Origin: Verrucomicrobiales bacterium
GTDB taxonomy: Bacteria; Verrucomicrobiota; Verrucomicrobiia; Verrucomicrobiales; DEV007
Length of the DNA: 59,683 nucleotides
Reading direction: 5' to 3'
NCBI GenBank assembly: GCA_024638765.1
Contig: JAHEJT010000011.1
Coordinates: 1 to 59,683 of the forward strand
Numbering within the stretch: position 1 is the first letter of the stretch; each line of letters opens with the position of its first letter. Made by a program: the position numbers and the translations under genes. The notes beneath the pieces are model-generated. The model worked only from the letters and a program-made list of their open reading frames with translations. It was not told the DNA's origin and did no database searches. Shown piece by piece: positions 46,884 through 54,444 of the stretch.

Positions 46884-48005
46884 GTGAAAGAGATCAATAT
46901 CGCGATTTTGGGGCACCGGTTCATGGGCCGGGCGCACAGCAATGCCTGGAGGCAGGTGGGGCGGTTTTTCGATGTGCCTGCGGAGCCCAGGCTGAAGGTG
47001 GCATGCGGCCGGGATGAGGCTGCACTAAAGGAATTCGCGGACCGCTGGGGTTGGGAGGAGGTGGAGACTGACTGGCGGAAGGTATTGGAGCGCGATGATG
47101 TCGACGTCGTGGATATTTCTTTGCCGACGCATTTGCATTGCGAAATCGCGGAAGCGGCGGCGAAGGCAGGGAAGCATCTTTTCTGCGAGAAACCCGCGGC
47201 ACTGACGGCGGCCGAGGCGGAGCGGATGCTGGCGGCGGCGGAGAAAGCGGGGGTGGTGCATTACCTGAACCACAATTATCGGAGGGCGCCTGCAGTGATG
47301 TTGGCGAAACAATTAATCGATGAGGGAAAGATCGGAAAGATCTTTCACTGGCGGGGCGCTTACCAGCAGAGCTGGGGCGCAGATCCGGCGCGGCTCCTGA
47401 ACTGGAAGTTGCGCAAAGCGACCGCGGGCGGTGGGCCATGGTGGGACCTGGGATCGCACAACGTCGACCTGGCGCACTTTCTGGTTGGAGACATTGCGAG
47501 TGTCCAGGCAATGATGACGAATTTCATCAAGGAGCGCCCCCTCGAGGAGGACCCCGCCAAGATGGGTGAAGTGGAAGTCGAAGACGCCGCGCTTGTACTC
47601 GCAGAATTCAGTGACGGCGCGATGGGCACTTTTGAGATGACGCGCTTCGCGACGGGGCGCCGCAATCGTCACACATTCGAAATTTACGGAAGCGAGGGCG
47701 CGCTGGCGTGGGATTTGGAAGACATGAACCGGTTGGAGTTTTCCTCGAACGACGATGCGGAACACTGTCGCGGCTTCCGGAGCATCCTCGCGACGGAGCA
47801 GATGCACCCTTACGCCGGCAACTGGTGGCCGCCGGGGCATATCATCGGGTACGAGCACACCTTTGTGAACGCGGTTGCTGATTTTCTGCAGGCGATCGAC
47901 AGCGGCGATCGGATCACGCCGGACTTTCGCGATGGAGTAAGGATCATGAAGGTGATGGAAGCGGGTTTGGAATCGGCGGAAACGGGCCGAAAGATCGCGC
48001 TTTGA
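46884..48005 (+). CDS. Gfo/Idh/MocA-family oxidoreductase
   Basis: This 373-residue enzyme has a GTG start, INIAILGHRFMGRAHSNAWR, VVDISLPTHLHCEIAEAA, GKHLFCEKPAALTAAEAER and VHYLNHNYRRAPAVMLAK. Later come GGGPWWDLGSHNVDLAHFLV and NWWPPGHIIGYEHTFVNAVADF, typical of the group active on inositols, levoglucosan or glycosides. It is the third gene of the plus-strand catabolic unit. It differs from the other two members in the window by a longer insert (residues 185-215), so it probably has a separate substrate. Confidence 0.93.
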   Translation: MKEINIAILGHRFMGRAHSNAWRQVGRFFDVPAEPRLKVACGRDEAALKEFADRWGWEEVETDWRKVLERDDVDVVDISLPTHLHCEIAEAAAKAGKHLFCEKPAALTAAEAERMLAAAEKAGVVHYLNHNYRRAPAVMLAKQLIDEGKIGKIFHWRGAYQQSWGADPARLLNWKLRKATAGGGPWWDLGSHNVDLAHFLVGDIASVQAMMTNFIKERPLEEDPAKMGEVEVEDAALVLAEFSDGAMGTFEMTRFATGRRNRHTFEIYGSEGALAWDLEDMNRLEFSSNDDAEHCRGFRSILATEQMHPYAGNWWPPGHIIGYEHTFVNAVADFLQAIDSGDRITPDFRDGVRIMKVMEAGLESAETGRKIAL

Positions 48006-48051
48006 GCATCTTGCAGAGAAGCCGTCCTGATATATGCCGGGAGTGTCGAAT

Positions 48052-48954
48052 CTAGAACCCGAGCGGGTCGCCTTCCGAAGCGGTGCGTTGGGTATAGAGT
48101 TGTTGCAGGCGGCGGGTGACCTGGCCGACGGCGCCATCGCCGATGGTGCGTCCGTCGATTTCGCACACGGGAGAGAGTTCACCCATAGTGCCGGTAGTGA
48201 ATGCCTCGTCCGCGGTATACGCTTGTGTCAGTGAGAGATTTTTTTCGGTGCAGGGGATGGAATGGGCCTGGCAAAGTTCCAGGACAATTGCGCGTGTGAT
48301 CCCGGGAAGACAGCTGTCGGCATGGGGAGTCAGGACCGCCCCATTTTGGACGAGGAAGAAGTTGGTGGCATTGGTTTCCGAGATGAAGCCATGGAGATCG
48401 AGCATGAGGGCGTCATCGACTCCCGCAAGATTCGCCTGGATCTTGGCGAGGATGTTGTTGATCAGGTTATTGTGATGAATTTTCGAATCAATGGACTGTG
48501 GCGGATTCCGGCGAATGGCCGATGTAATCAGGCGGATTCCTTTTTCGTTGTCGTAGACAGGTGATTTCCATTCGGCGAGCACGATGAGGGTGCACCCGGA
48601 TTCATTGAAATGGGGGCTCATGCCTGAGGTGACTTTTTCGCCGCGGGTGAGGGTGAGGCGGACGTGGGAGTCATCGCGCATGCCGTTGGCCTCGAGGGTT
48701 TTCAGAATTGCGTCCCGGATGAAAGCGCGCGAGGGGATGCCGGTGAAAGCCATGGCTTTAGCCGAAGCAAAGAGGCGATCGAGATGGGCGCCGAGCATGA
48801 AGATTTTTCCCTCATAAACGCGAAGTCCCTCCCAGACGGCATCGCCGCCTTGCACGACGCTGTCGAAGACCGAGATTTTGGCCTCGGCGCGCTGGTGGAG
48901 GCGGTCACCCACCCAGATTTGGATATCGGTGTTGCGTGAGTCGGGGAGAGGCAT
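48052..48954 (-). CDS. Class IV aminotransferase (branched-chain/D-amino acid type)
   Basis: This PLP enzyme of 300 residues shows the fold type IV features: VFDSVVQGGDAVWEGLRVYE near residue 30, VRLTLTRGEKVTSGMSP, the Schiff-base Lys158 in DSKIHHNNLINNILAK, GFISETNATNFFLV and LPGITRAIVLEL. The ATG at 48954 is chosen because the open frame beyond it is the translated heptad array. It lies downstream of a sulfotransferase-like gene on the same strand. I recall plant branched-chain aminotransferase-like proteins that fuse these two domains in the same order. Substrate not determinable. Confidence 0.9.
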   Translation of the reverse strand: MPLPDSRNTDIQIWVGDRLHQRAEAKISVFDSVVQGGDAVWEGLRVYEGKIFMLGAHLDRLFASAKAMAFTGIPSRAFIRDAILKTLEANGMRDDSHVRLTLTRGEKVTSGMSPHFNESGCTLIVLAEWKSPVYDNEKGIRLITSAIRRNPPQSIDSKIHHNNLINNILAKIQANLAGVDDALMLDLHGFISETNATNFFLVQNGAVLTPHADSCLPGITRAIVLELCQAHSIPCTEKNLSLTQAYTADEAFTTGTMGELSPVCEIDGRTIGDGAVGQVTRRLQQLYTQRTASEGDPLGF

Positions 48955-48956
48955 TT

Positions 48957-49096
48957 GGAAGGATGAAGGATGAGGGATGAGGGATGAAGGATGAGGGATG
49001 AGGGATGAGGGATGAAGGATGAAGGATGAGGGATGAAGGATGAGGGATGAAGGATGGGAGCGGGAAGATGGAAGATGGGAGATGGGAGATGGAAGA
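48957..49096. repeat. 7-bp tandem array, 20 copies (TGAGGGA/TGAAGGA to TGGAAGA)
   Basis: Twenty heptads keep perfect register over 140 bp. The first fourteen alternate mostly TGAAGGA and TGAGGGA. The last six change to TGGGAGC, GGGAAGA, TGGAAGA, TGGGAGA, TGGGAGA and TGGAAGA. It is the longest array of the window and lies between the sulfotransferase-like and aminotransferase genes. Confidence 0.95.
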
Positions 49097-49112
49097 TTGG
49101 GTTGGACCGGGT

Positions 49113-49844
49113 TCAAGGGGTGGCGGTGAGGGCTTGGGAGAGGAGGAAGTCGTAATGGGGTTGGCATTCTTCGAGGAGGGGGCGGAGGGCCGCGGGAAAG
49201 GGGGCGGTTTTCTCCTGGTAAGGGCCGAACCCGGTGGACTTGTGGAGGCTGTGGTACCAGTGTGGTGCCCAGGGACCGTCTTCGGGGCGCGGCCCCGCTT
49301 TCCATGCAAGCATCGTGGGATCGAATTCAATTCCAACCTGTCTACAGAGGTTGCGGAGCACGGCTTCGGGAGCGCGCAAAAGTTCGCGGGAGTCGAGCAC
49401 CGGAGGACTTTGTCCGAGCGTCCGGAGTTTGCGGAAGAGATCGGATTGTCGCTTGAGGGCGGCGTCTCGCATGGTAAGTTGCGGGATCTGGTGCACGAGG
49501 GAGGGAAGCATTTGCCGGGGATCGCGGATGAGAAAGACATTCGTCAGTTCGGAGAGAAAAGACTCATCGAGATCGATGAGGTGATGCGCCATATTCTTGA
49601 TAAAGAAAACCGGTTTACCGATCTGCCCGTTGAGGATGGTTTCGCGCACGGCTTTCTCGCCGTCGGTTTCGAGAATGGGGAGCAGTTCTTCACGGCCGGG
49701 TTGTCGGGCGCCTGAAACGCGGAGATAGTGGCCGTAAAGAGGTTCATCGACGACGGTGGTATCCGGTCGCTGGGCGAAAGCGTACATTAACGCGGTGGAA
49801 ATGTTGCGTGGCCCTGACCAAAGACAGATGCGTTTCGTGTCCAT
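49113..49844 (-). CDS. Sulfotransferase-like P-loop protein
   Basis: This 243-residue protein starts KRICLWSGPRNISTALMYAF; the SGPRNIST turn is the phosphosulfate-binding loop of sulfotransferase-like P-loop proteins. VVDEPLYGHYLR, PVFFIKNMAHHLIDLD and FLIRDPRQMLPSLVHQ follow, the last resembling the 3'-phosphate-binding motif. Family members are often paired or fused with class IV aminotransferases, and one lies immediately downstream here. Whether it transfers sulfate is unknown; a kinase-like use of the P-loop is also possible. Confidence 0.85.
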   Translation of the reverse strand: MDTKRICLWSGPRNISTALMYAFAQRPDTTVVDEPLYGHYLRVSGARQPGREELLPILETDGEKAVRETILNGQIGKPVFFIKNMAHHLIDLDESFLSELTNVFLIRDPRQMLPSLVHQIPQLTMRDAALKRQSDLFRKLRTLGQSPPVLDSRELLRAPEAVLRNLCRQVGIEFDPTMLAWKAGPRPEDGPWAPHWYHSLHKSTGFGPYQEKTAPFPAALRPLLEECQPHYDFLLSQALTATP

Positions 49845-49933
49845 GCGATCAGGCGAAGTTAGGTGGGTTCAGCCGGCATGCAAAGGGGAAAGCACTGGCC
49901 TGAAAGATCAGGCATCCCGGGCCGCCTGAATTT

Positions 49934-50623
49934 TCAGGGGGAGACGGGCAGGACATAGAGGACCACGGCGAGGAAGTGGAGGATGCTGCCGGAAAGAACG
50001 CAGAGGTGCCAGACGGCGTGAAAGAAGCGGCGGTGATCGAGGGCAAAGAACAAGGTCCCCGCGGTGTAAGCGAGGCCACCCGCCACCAGCAGGATGAAGC
50101 CGCCTAGATGCAGTGCGTCCCAGAGCGGTTTGATGGCAAGGACGGCAACCCATCCCATGATGAGGTAAAGAGAGGTCGAGATCCTGGAGGCGCGATGCGA
50201 GACGCACAGTTTCACTAAAATGCCGGCGATGGCGGCCGCCCAGACGATTCCGAAGATGCTCCATCCCCAGCCGCCCCTGAGACTGACAAGGACAAAAGGA
50301 GTGTAACTCCCCGCGATGAGCAGATAGATTGCGCAATGGTCCCAGAAGCGGAGCCGGAGTTTTTTTCTCGGATTCCCGGTGAAGTGATAAAGTGTGGAGA
50401 CGCCGTAGAGAGAGACCAGACTGACTCCGTAAACGGAAGCGCTGATGATTCGCCAGGCATCACCTTCCGGGATCGAGATCCAGAGTAGAATTGCGAGCCC
50501 GAGCAAACTGAGGACGAGGCCGGCCAAGTGCGTCAAGGTGTTGGCGGCTTCGTCGTGGAATCGCCGAGTGACGCCCTCCTTGCGGAGGCGAAGATGATGC
50601 CGGCGCTCCAGTTTAAGGGACAT
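49934..50623 (-). CDS. Hemolysin III / PAQR-family membrane protein
   Basis: This 229-residue protein has seven transmembrane helices (first near 30-50, last near 205-225). Signature residues of the hemolysin III family are present: ANTLTHLAGLVLSLLG, VSTLYHFTGNPRKKLRLRFW, DHCAIYLLIAGSYTPFVLV and FHAVWHLCVLSGSILHFLAV. Its His and Asp residues form the metal site of PAQR proteins. The bacterial role is in membrane-fluidity regulation as far as known. The ATG at 50623 lies within the end of the upstream esterase gene (11-bp overlap), so they are coupled despite unrelated roles. Confidence 0.93.
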   Translation of the reverse strand: MSLKLERRHHLRLRKEGVTRRFHDEAANTLTHLAGLVLSLLGLAILLWISIPEGDAWRIISASVYGVSLVSLYGVSTLYHFTGNPRKKLRLRFWDHCAIYLLIAGSYTPFVLVSLRGGWGWSIFGIVWAAAIAGILVKLCVSHRASRISTSLYLIMGWVAVLAIKPLWDALHLGGFILLVAGGLAYTAGTLFFALDHRRFFHAVWHLCVLSGSILHFLAVVLYVLPVSP

Positions 50624-51938
50624 CGTGTTTCTTTCCGGAAAGATGGCGGTCGGCAAAGTTCAGGTATTGGTCCCAGTCGAAGCCGGTTACGTCGTGTTTT
50701 CCACTGCGGATGTGATAGCCAATGGTCTCACCGACGGGCTTGTCGATGTCCGGCATGGTTTCCTCCCCCAGCCCGCCGGTCCCAAGGAGACGATACACCG
50801 GGTCTGCGTGTTTGGCTGAGAGAAATTCGCCGCGCGGATCCGCCCAGACGTCTTCCTCGGCGCTGGCAATGTAAACCGGCCGCGGCGCCACCAGCGAGAT
50901 GAGCATGTGCTGGTCGACCGGGAGCGCGTCTTCGTTATCGTCGTATTTCTTAAAGTTCCCGCAGAACCAGTGCGGAAAGCTCGTATTGATGCGTGCCACG
51001 GTCTCACCGAAGCGACGCCGGGAGAGGGCGGCGCCGCCGCATCCGGAGTCGTTCGAGATGACCAGGGCGAAGCGCTCGTCGCGGGCGCCGGCCCAGAGGG
51101 AGGTTTTGCCGAGCCGGGAATGACCTAACAAAGCCACCTTATGGGGGTCGATTCCCGTGACTTCGATGAAATCCAGAATACGGCTGAGGCCCCAGGCCCA
51201 GGCGGCGATCGAGCCCCACTCGTCAGGCGCGGGCCGCGGGCGTCCGAAAGAGTCCATGGTGCCATGAACTCCGTTTTGAAAGCCGTCGTCATAATCGGGG
51301 TCGATATCGCCATAATAGATCGTGGCCAGGCCGTATCCGCGGGAGATAATTTTGTCGACCGGCCAGCGGGAAGCGCTCTCGCCGCGGGAAGCCTCGGTGG
51401 CGCGGTTATCTTTTACTCCGGGGCTCTTGCCGCCCTGCCGCATCCAGGCGGTGGAGAGCCGAATCCCAGGATCGGGATGGATGCTATGATTGCCGTTGAA
51501 GTTCAGGCCGAGGAAACCCGGGACCGGTCTGGAGGCGGAGTTGGGGAGGAAGACGAGCAGATACCATTTCAAGTCGGGCGCGTCCGGGAAAGAGATCTCG
51601 AATTCCATGCGAGTAGCCTTCCCATCGAGCGCCGCTTGCTCACGGCTGAGCGCCTTCACCTGGTGATTGACCTTGCCGCCGGGTGCTTTGCCGTAAACTT
51701 CAGTCTCGAAGAGCTGAAGCAGTTCGGGCCGGCGGATTTCCCTCCAGGTTTTCGCGTCGGTCACCCGGGTGCCGTCTTCCATCAAGAGAGGATCGGGGAG
51801 CGTGTAATCGGGAACTTTGGATTCGTCGTAATTGAATCCGGGAGGCGCGGGTTGGGAATCCATGAGCGTTGCTGTGAGGATGCAGGTGATCAGGGCCGCC
51901 GCACGGCACGGGGGCGAGAGTGTGGCCGGGAGTTTCAC
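50613..51938 (-). CDS. CE15-like glucuronoyl methylesterase (alpha/beta hydrolase)
   Basis: This exported 441-residue hydrolase has a signal peptide (RAAALITCILTATLMDSQPA). It contains the CE15-type nucleophile motif VALLGHSRLGKTSLWAGARD, followed by ALVISNDSGCGGAALSRR, FPHWFCGNFKKY, PVDQHMLISLVAPRPVYIA and the catalytic-His region RSGKHDVTGFDWDQYL. Glucuronoyl esterases split the ester between lignin alcohols and glucuronate of xylan; bacterial ones may act on other uronate esters. This suits the uronate-polysaccharide locus to the left. It overlaps the hemolysin III gene by 11 bp. Confidence 0.9.
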   Translation of the reverse strand: MKLPATLSPPCRAAALITCILTATLMDSQPAPPGFNYDESKVPDYTLPDPLLMEDGTRVTDAKTWREIRRPELLQLFETEVYGKAPGGKVNHQVKALSREQAALDGKATRMEFEISFPDAPDLKWYLLVFLPNSASRPVPGFLGLNFNGNHSIHPDPGIRLSTAWMRQGGKSPGVKDNRATEASRGESASRWPVDKIISRGYGLATIYYGDIDPDYDDGFQNGVHGTMDSFGRPRPAPDEWGSIAAWAWGLSRILDFIEVTGIDPHKVALLGHSRLGKTSLWAGARDERFALVISNDSGCGGAALSRRRFGETVARINTSFPHWFCGNFKKYDDNEDALPVDQHMLISLVAPRPVYIASAEEDVWADPRGEFLSAKHADPVYRLLGTGGLGEETMPDIDKPVGETIGYHIRSGKHDVTGFDWDQYLNFADRHLSGKKHDVP

Positions 51939-52021
51939 GCTCCGATTTTATCTCCGGGAGGAGGATTCACCAGTGGAAAATCCTCGCCGTGGAGTGCGCA
52001 GGTTTCCTAAGATGAAAGGCC

Positions 52022-53254
52022 ATGACACCTCGCGCGCTCACGATTCTCTGGCTGGTTTTTGCGCTGTCTGGCGGGCACTTGGCGGCGCAGGAAAGAAAGA
52101 ACAAGCCTTTGACGGCTTCCCAATTGTTGCGCGCGATGGCGGCGGGTCCGGGCGGAAAGGGCGCAGAAGATCTGGCTTCCAAGGTGCGCACGTCGTTTGG
52201 GAAGGCCAATCTCGCGACTGGAAAGGCGCGACCAAAAATCGAGGCCACCACAGTGGCGTGGGCCGCGGAATCTCCGCAACCGGTTATCGTCATGCGCGGA
52301 GATGGGACCACCATCGGCAGAATGCAAGAGATCGGGAAGAGCGACGTCCAGGTGCTGGCTTTACGGATGCCAAACTTCCTCGACTTCGATTACTCGTTGA
52401 TTGCCGGAGGCAAGAAGCTTGGTGGAGGGCATGTCCGCATTGAGCACTACCAGTACACAGAAGACAGTCTTCCGCAGAAGGGCGTGCCTCGGGGTAAAGT
52501 GGAGAATCACCGCTGGGATGACAGCCGGGTTTTTCCAAATACCGTGCGTGAATACCTCGTTTACGTGCCTGCACAATACCGTAAGGAAAAGCCCGCCTGC
52601 GTCATGATTTTTCAGGACGGTCTGCGGCATGCGGATCCCGGCGGTCCCCTGCGGGCGACCACGGTGCTCGATAATCTAATCCATAAAGGAGAGATGCCGG
52701 TAACCATCGGGATCTTTATCAATCCGGGAGCGTTTAAGGATCAGAAGAAGGGGGAAAAACCTCGCAACCGCAGTTTTGAGTACGACTCTTTGGGGGACGC
52801 CTATGCGCGATTTCTTCGAGACGAAATTCTGGCGGAGGTGGGAAAGAAGTATACCCTGCGTGACGACCCGGCGAGCCGGGGCATTGCCGGGGGATCCTCC
52901 GGTGCTATCTGCGCGTGGACGGCGGCATGGGAGATGCCGGATGAGTTCGGCAAGGTATTGTCCTGGGTGGGGACATTCGTGGATATTCGCGGGGGACACA
53001 ATTACCCGCCGTTGATTCGCAAGACCGAGCGCAAACCGATCCGGGCTTACTTGCTGGCCGGCAGCAACGATTTGGACAATCAGTTCGGCAATTGGCCCTT
53101 GGCCAATCAGCAGATGGAGGCGGCGCTGAAGTACGCGGGGTATGATTACAAGTTTCATTACGGGCAGTGTTTCCACGGAAGCAAACACGCGGGGGCCATG
53201 CTCCCGGAGATGTTGCGCTGGCTGTGGCGCGACTGGAAAAAGGTGAACCGTTAA
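52022..53254 (+). CDS. Exported alpha/beta-hydrolase esterase (Fes/esterase D-like)
   Basis: This 410-residue protein has a signal peptide (RALTILWLVFALSGGHLAAQ), a Gly/Ala-rich domain of about 120 residues and an esterase domain with VREYLVYVPAQYRKEKPACV, FQDGLRHAD, VTIGIFINPG, the nucleophile GGSSGAICAWTAAW and the catalytic His in FHGSKHAGAMLPEML. The group includes trilactone esterases and feruloyl or acetyl-xylan esterases common in polysaccharide degraders of this phylum. It is transcribed divergently from the CE15-like gene across an 83-bp gap. Confidence 0.9.
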   Translation: MTPRALTILWLVFALSGGHLAAQERKNKPLTASQLLRAMAAGPGGKGAEDLASKVRTSFGKANLATGKARPKIEATTVAWAAESPQPVIVMRGDGTTIGRMQEIGKSDVQVLALRMPNFLDFDYSLIAGGKKLGGGHVRIEHYQYTEDSLPQKGVPRGKVENHRWDDSRVFPNTVREYLVYVPAQYRKEKPACVMIFQDGLRHADPGGPLRATTVLDNLIHKGEMPVTIGIFINPGAFKDQKKGEKPRNRSFEYDSLGDAYARFLRDEILAEVGKKYTLRDDPASRGIAGGSSGAICAWTAAWEMPDEFGKVLSWVGTFVDIRGGHNYPPLIRKTERKPIRAYLLAGSNDLDNQFGNWPLANQQMEAALKYAGYDYKFHYGQCFHGSKHAGAMLPEMLRWLWRDWKKVNR

Positions 53255-53413
53255 GTAACACTTTTGGGCGCTCGTTCCCGCGCCCGGGAAATTCTCGTGC
53301 GGAAAGCCTGATTCCGGGTAATAGTGTAGAAATAGCCCCCAAACGCGTGCTTGTTTACGGGATTGCGACGCCGCAGTTGCAGGATCTCGCCGCGATCCGG
53401 GCGATTACGCGAT

Positions 53414-54358
53414 ATGCCTATCCACCACGGTTACTTGAATCGCCGCCGCTTTCTCTCCGGGGCCCTGGGTGCCGGCGCGACTCTCTGCACTCCCGGGTTG
53501 GAGTCCCTGCTGGCCGGCAGCACCCGGGGCGGCCCGGAAAGTTGGGCGCTCTTGTCGGACACGCACATCTCCGGAAAGCTCGGGGCGACCTCGCGCGGTG
53601 TGTGCATGGTCGAAAACCTGCATGCGGTGGTCAGAGATGTCGTGGGCTCGGGGCTGGGCCGGGACGGCCTCCTCGTCAACGGCGACTGCGCCCACCTCCA
53701 CGGAAGAGAAACGGATTACGGGGTTTTTTCTGAACTGATCCAGCCATTGGGCGGGGACGGATTGCCCGTGCATCTTCTGCTTGGAAATCACGACGAGCAC
53801 CTGCCATTCATCCGTTCACTGACGGCCTGGGCCGATCGACGATCTCCCCTTGAGGGAAAGCACGTGAGTGTCGTCCGGGGACGGAACGCCAACTGGTTTC
53901 TTCTCGACTCGAATTTGCAAGGGAGTTGGCATCGGGGAGAATTCGGGCGCTTGCAATTGCGGTGGCTTTCCAACGCCTTGGATCTTTATCCGGATCAACC
54001 GGCTATCGTGGTGGGACACCATCACCCGGAATGCGATTCCGTTTCATCAGCAAAGACATTTCTTGGGTTTGGCAACGGACTGCGGGACACGCGTTCCTTT
54101 TTGGAATTGTTGCATTCCAAACCCCAAGTGCAGGCTTATGTCTTTGGGCACACGCATCGTTGGACCGTCGACCGGACGCCCGGGGGCATTTACCTGATCA
54201 ATCTGCCCCCCGTTGCGTATGTGTTTGAAAAGTCCAGGCCGAGCGGCTGGGTGCACGCCACGGTCGGATCGAACGGATTGACGCTGCGCCTGCGTGCCCT
54301 CGAGAGGCGACATCCGGAACACGGGGACGAGCGGTTTCTTCCCTGGCGCCGCGCCTGA
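53414..54358 (+). CDS. Tat-exported metallophosphoesterase
   Basis: This calcineurin-like phosphoesterase of 314 residues starts at ATG 53414, giving a twin-arginine signal (YLNRRRFLSGALGAGATLC). The five metal-binding blocks are all present: LSDTHISG, VNGDCAH, LLGNHDEH, VVGHHHPE and FGHTHRW. It therefore should be a dinuclear metal phosphatase or phosphodiesterase acting in the periplasm. Substrate unknown. A Tat-exported isomerase-fold gene follows 86 bp later on the same strand. Confidence 0.92.
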   Translation: MPIHHGYLNRRRFLSGALGAGATLCTPGLESLLAGSTRGGPESWALLSDTHISGKLGATSRGVCMVENLHAVVRDVVGSGLGRDGLLVNGDCAHLHGRETDYGVFSELIQPLGGDGLPVHLLLGNHDEHLPFIRSLTAWADRRSPLEGKHVSVVRGRNANWFLLDSNLQGSWHRGEFGRLQLRWLSNALDLYPDQPAIVVGHHHPECDSVSSAKTFLGFGNGLRDTRSFLELLHSKPQVQAYVFGHTHRWTVDRTPGGIYLINLPPVAYVFEKSRPSGWVHATVGSNGLTLRLRALERRHPEHGDERFLPWRRA

Positions 54359-54444
54359 GACGTCTTTCCTCGTCCAGCCGAGCAGGGGATTCTTTCGCCG
54401 ACAGCGGAGTTGATCTTCCGGTCCTTCCGTTGTGAACTGGAAAG

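Noticed and set aside
48955-49305. N-terminal extension of the class IV aminotransferase
   Set aside because: Codons beyond 48954 are the translated heptad array (HPSSLILHPSS-type) and then antisense of the neighbouring gene.
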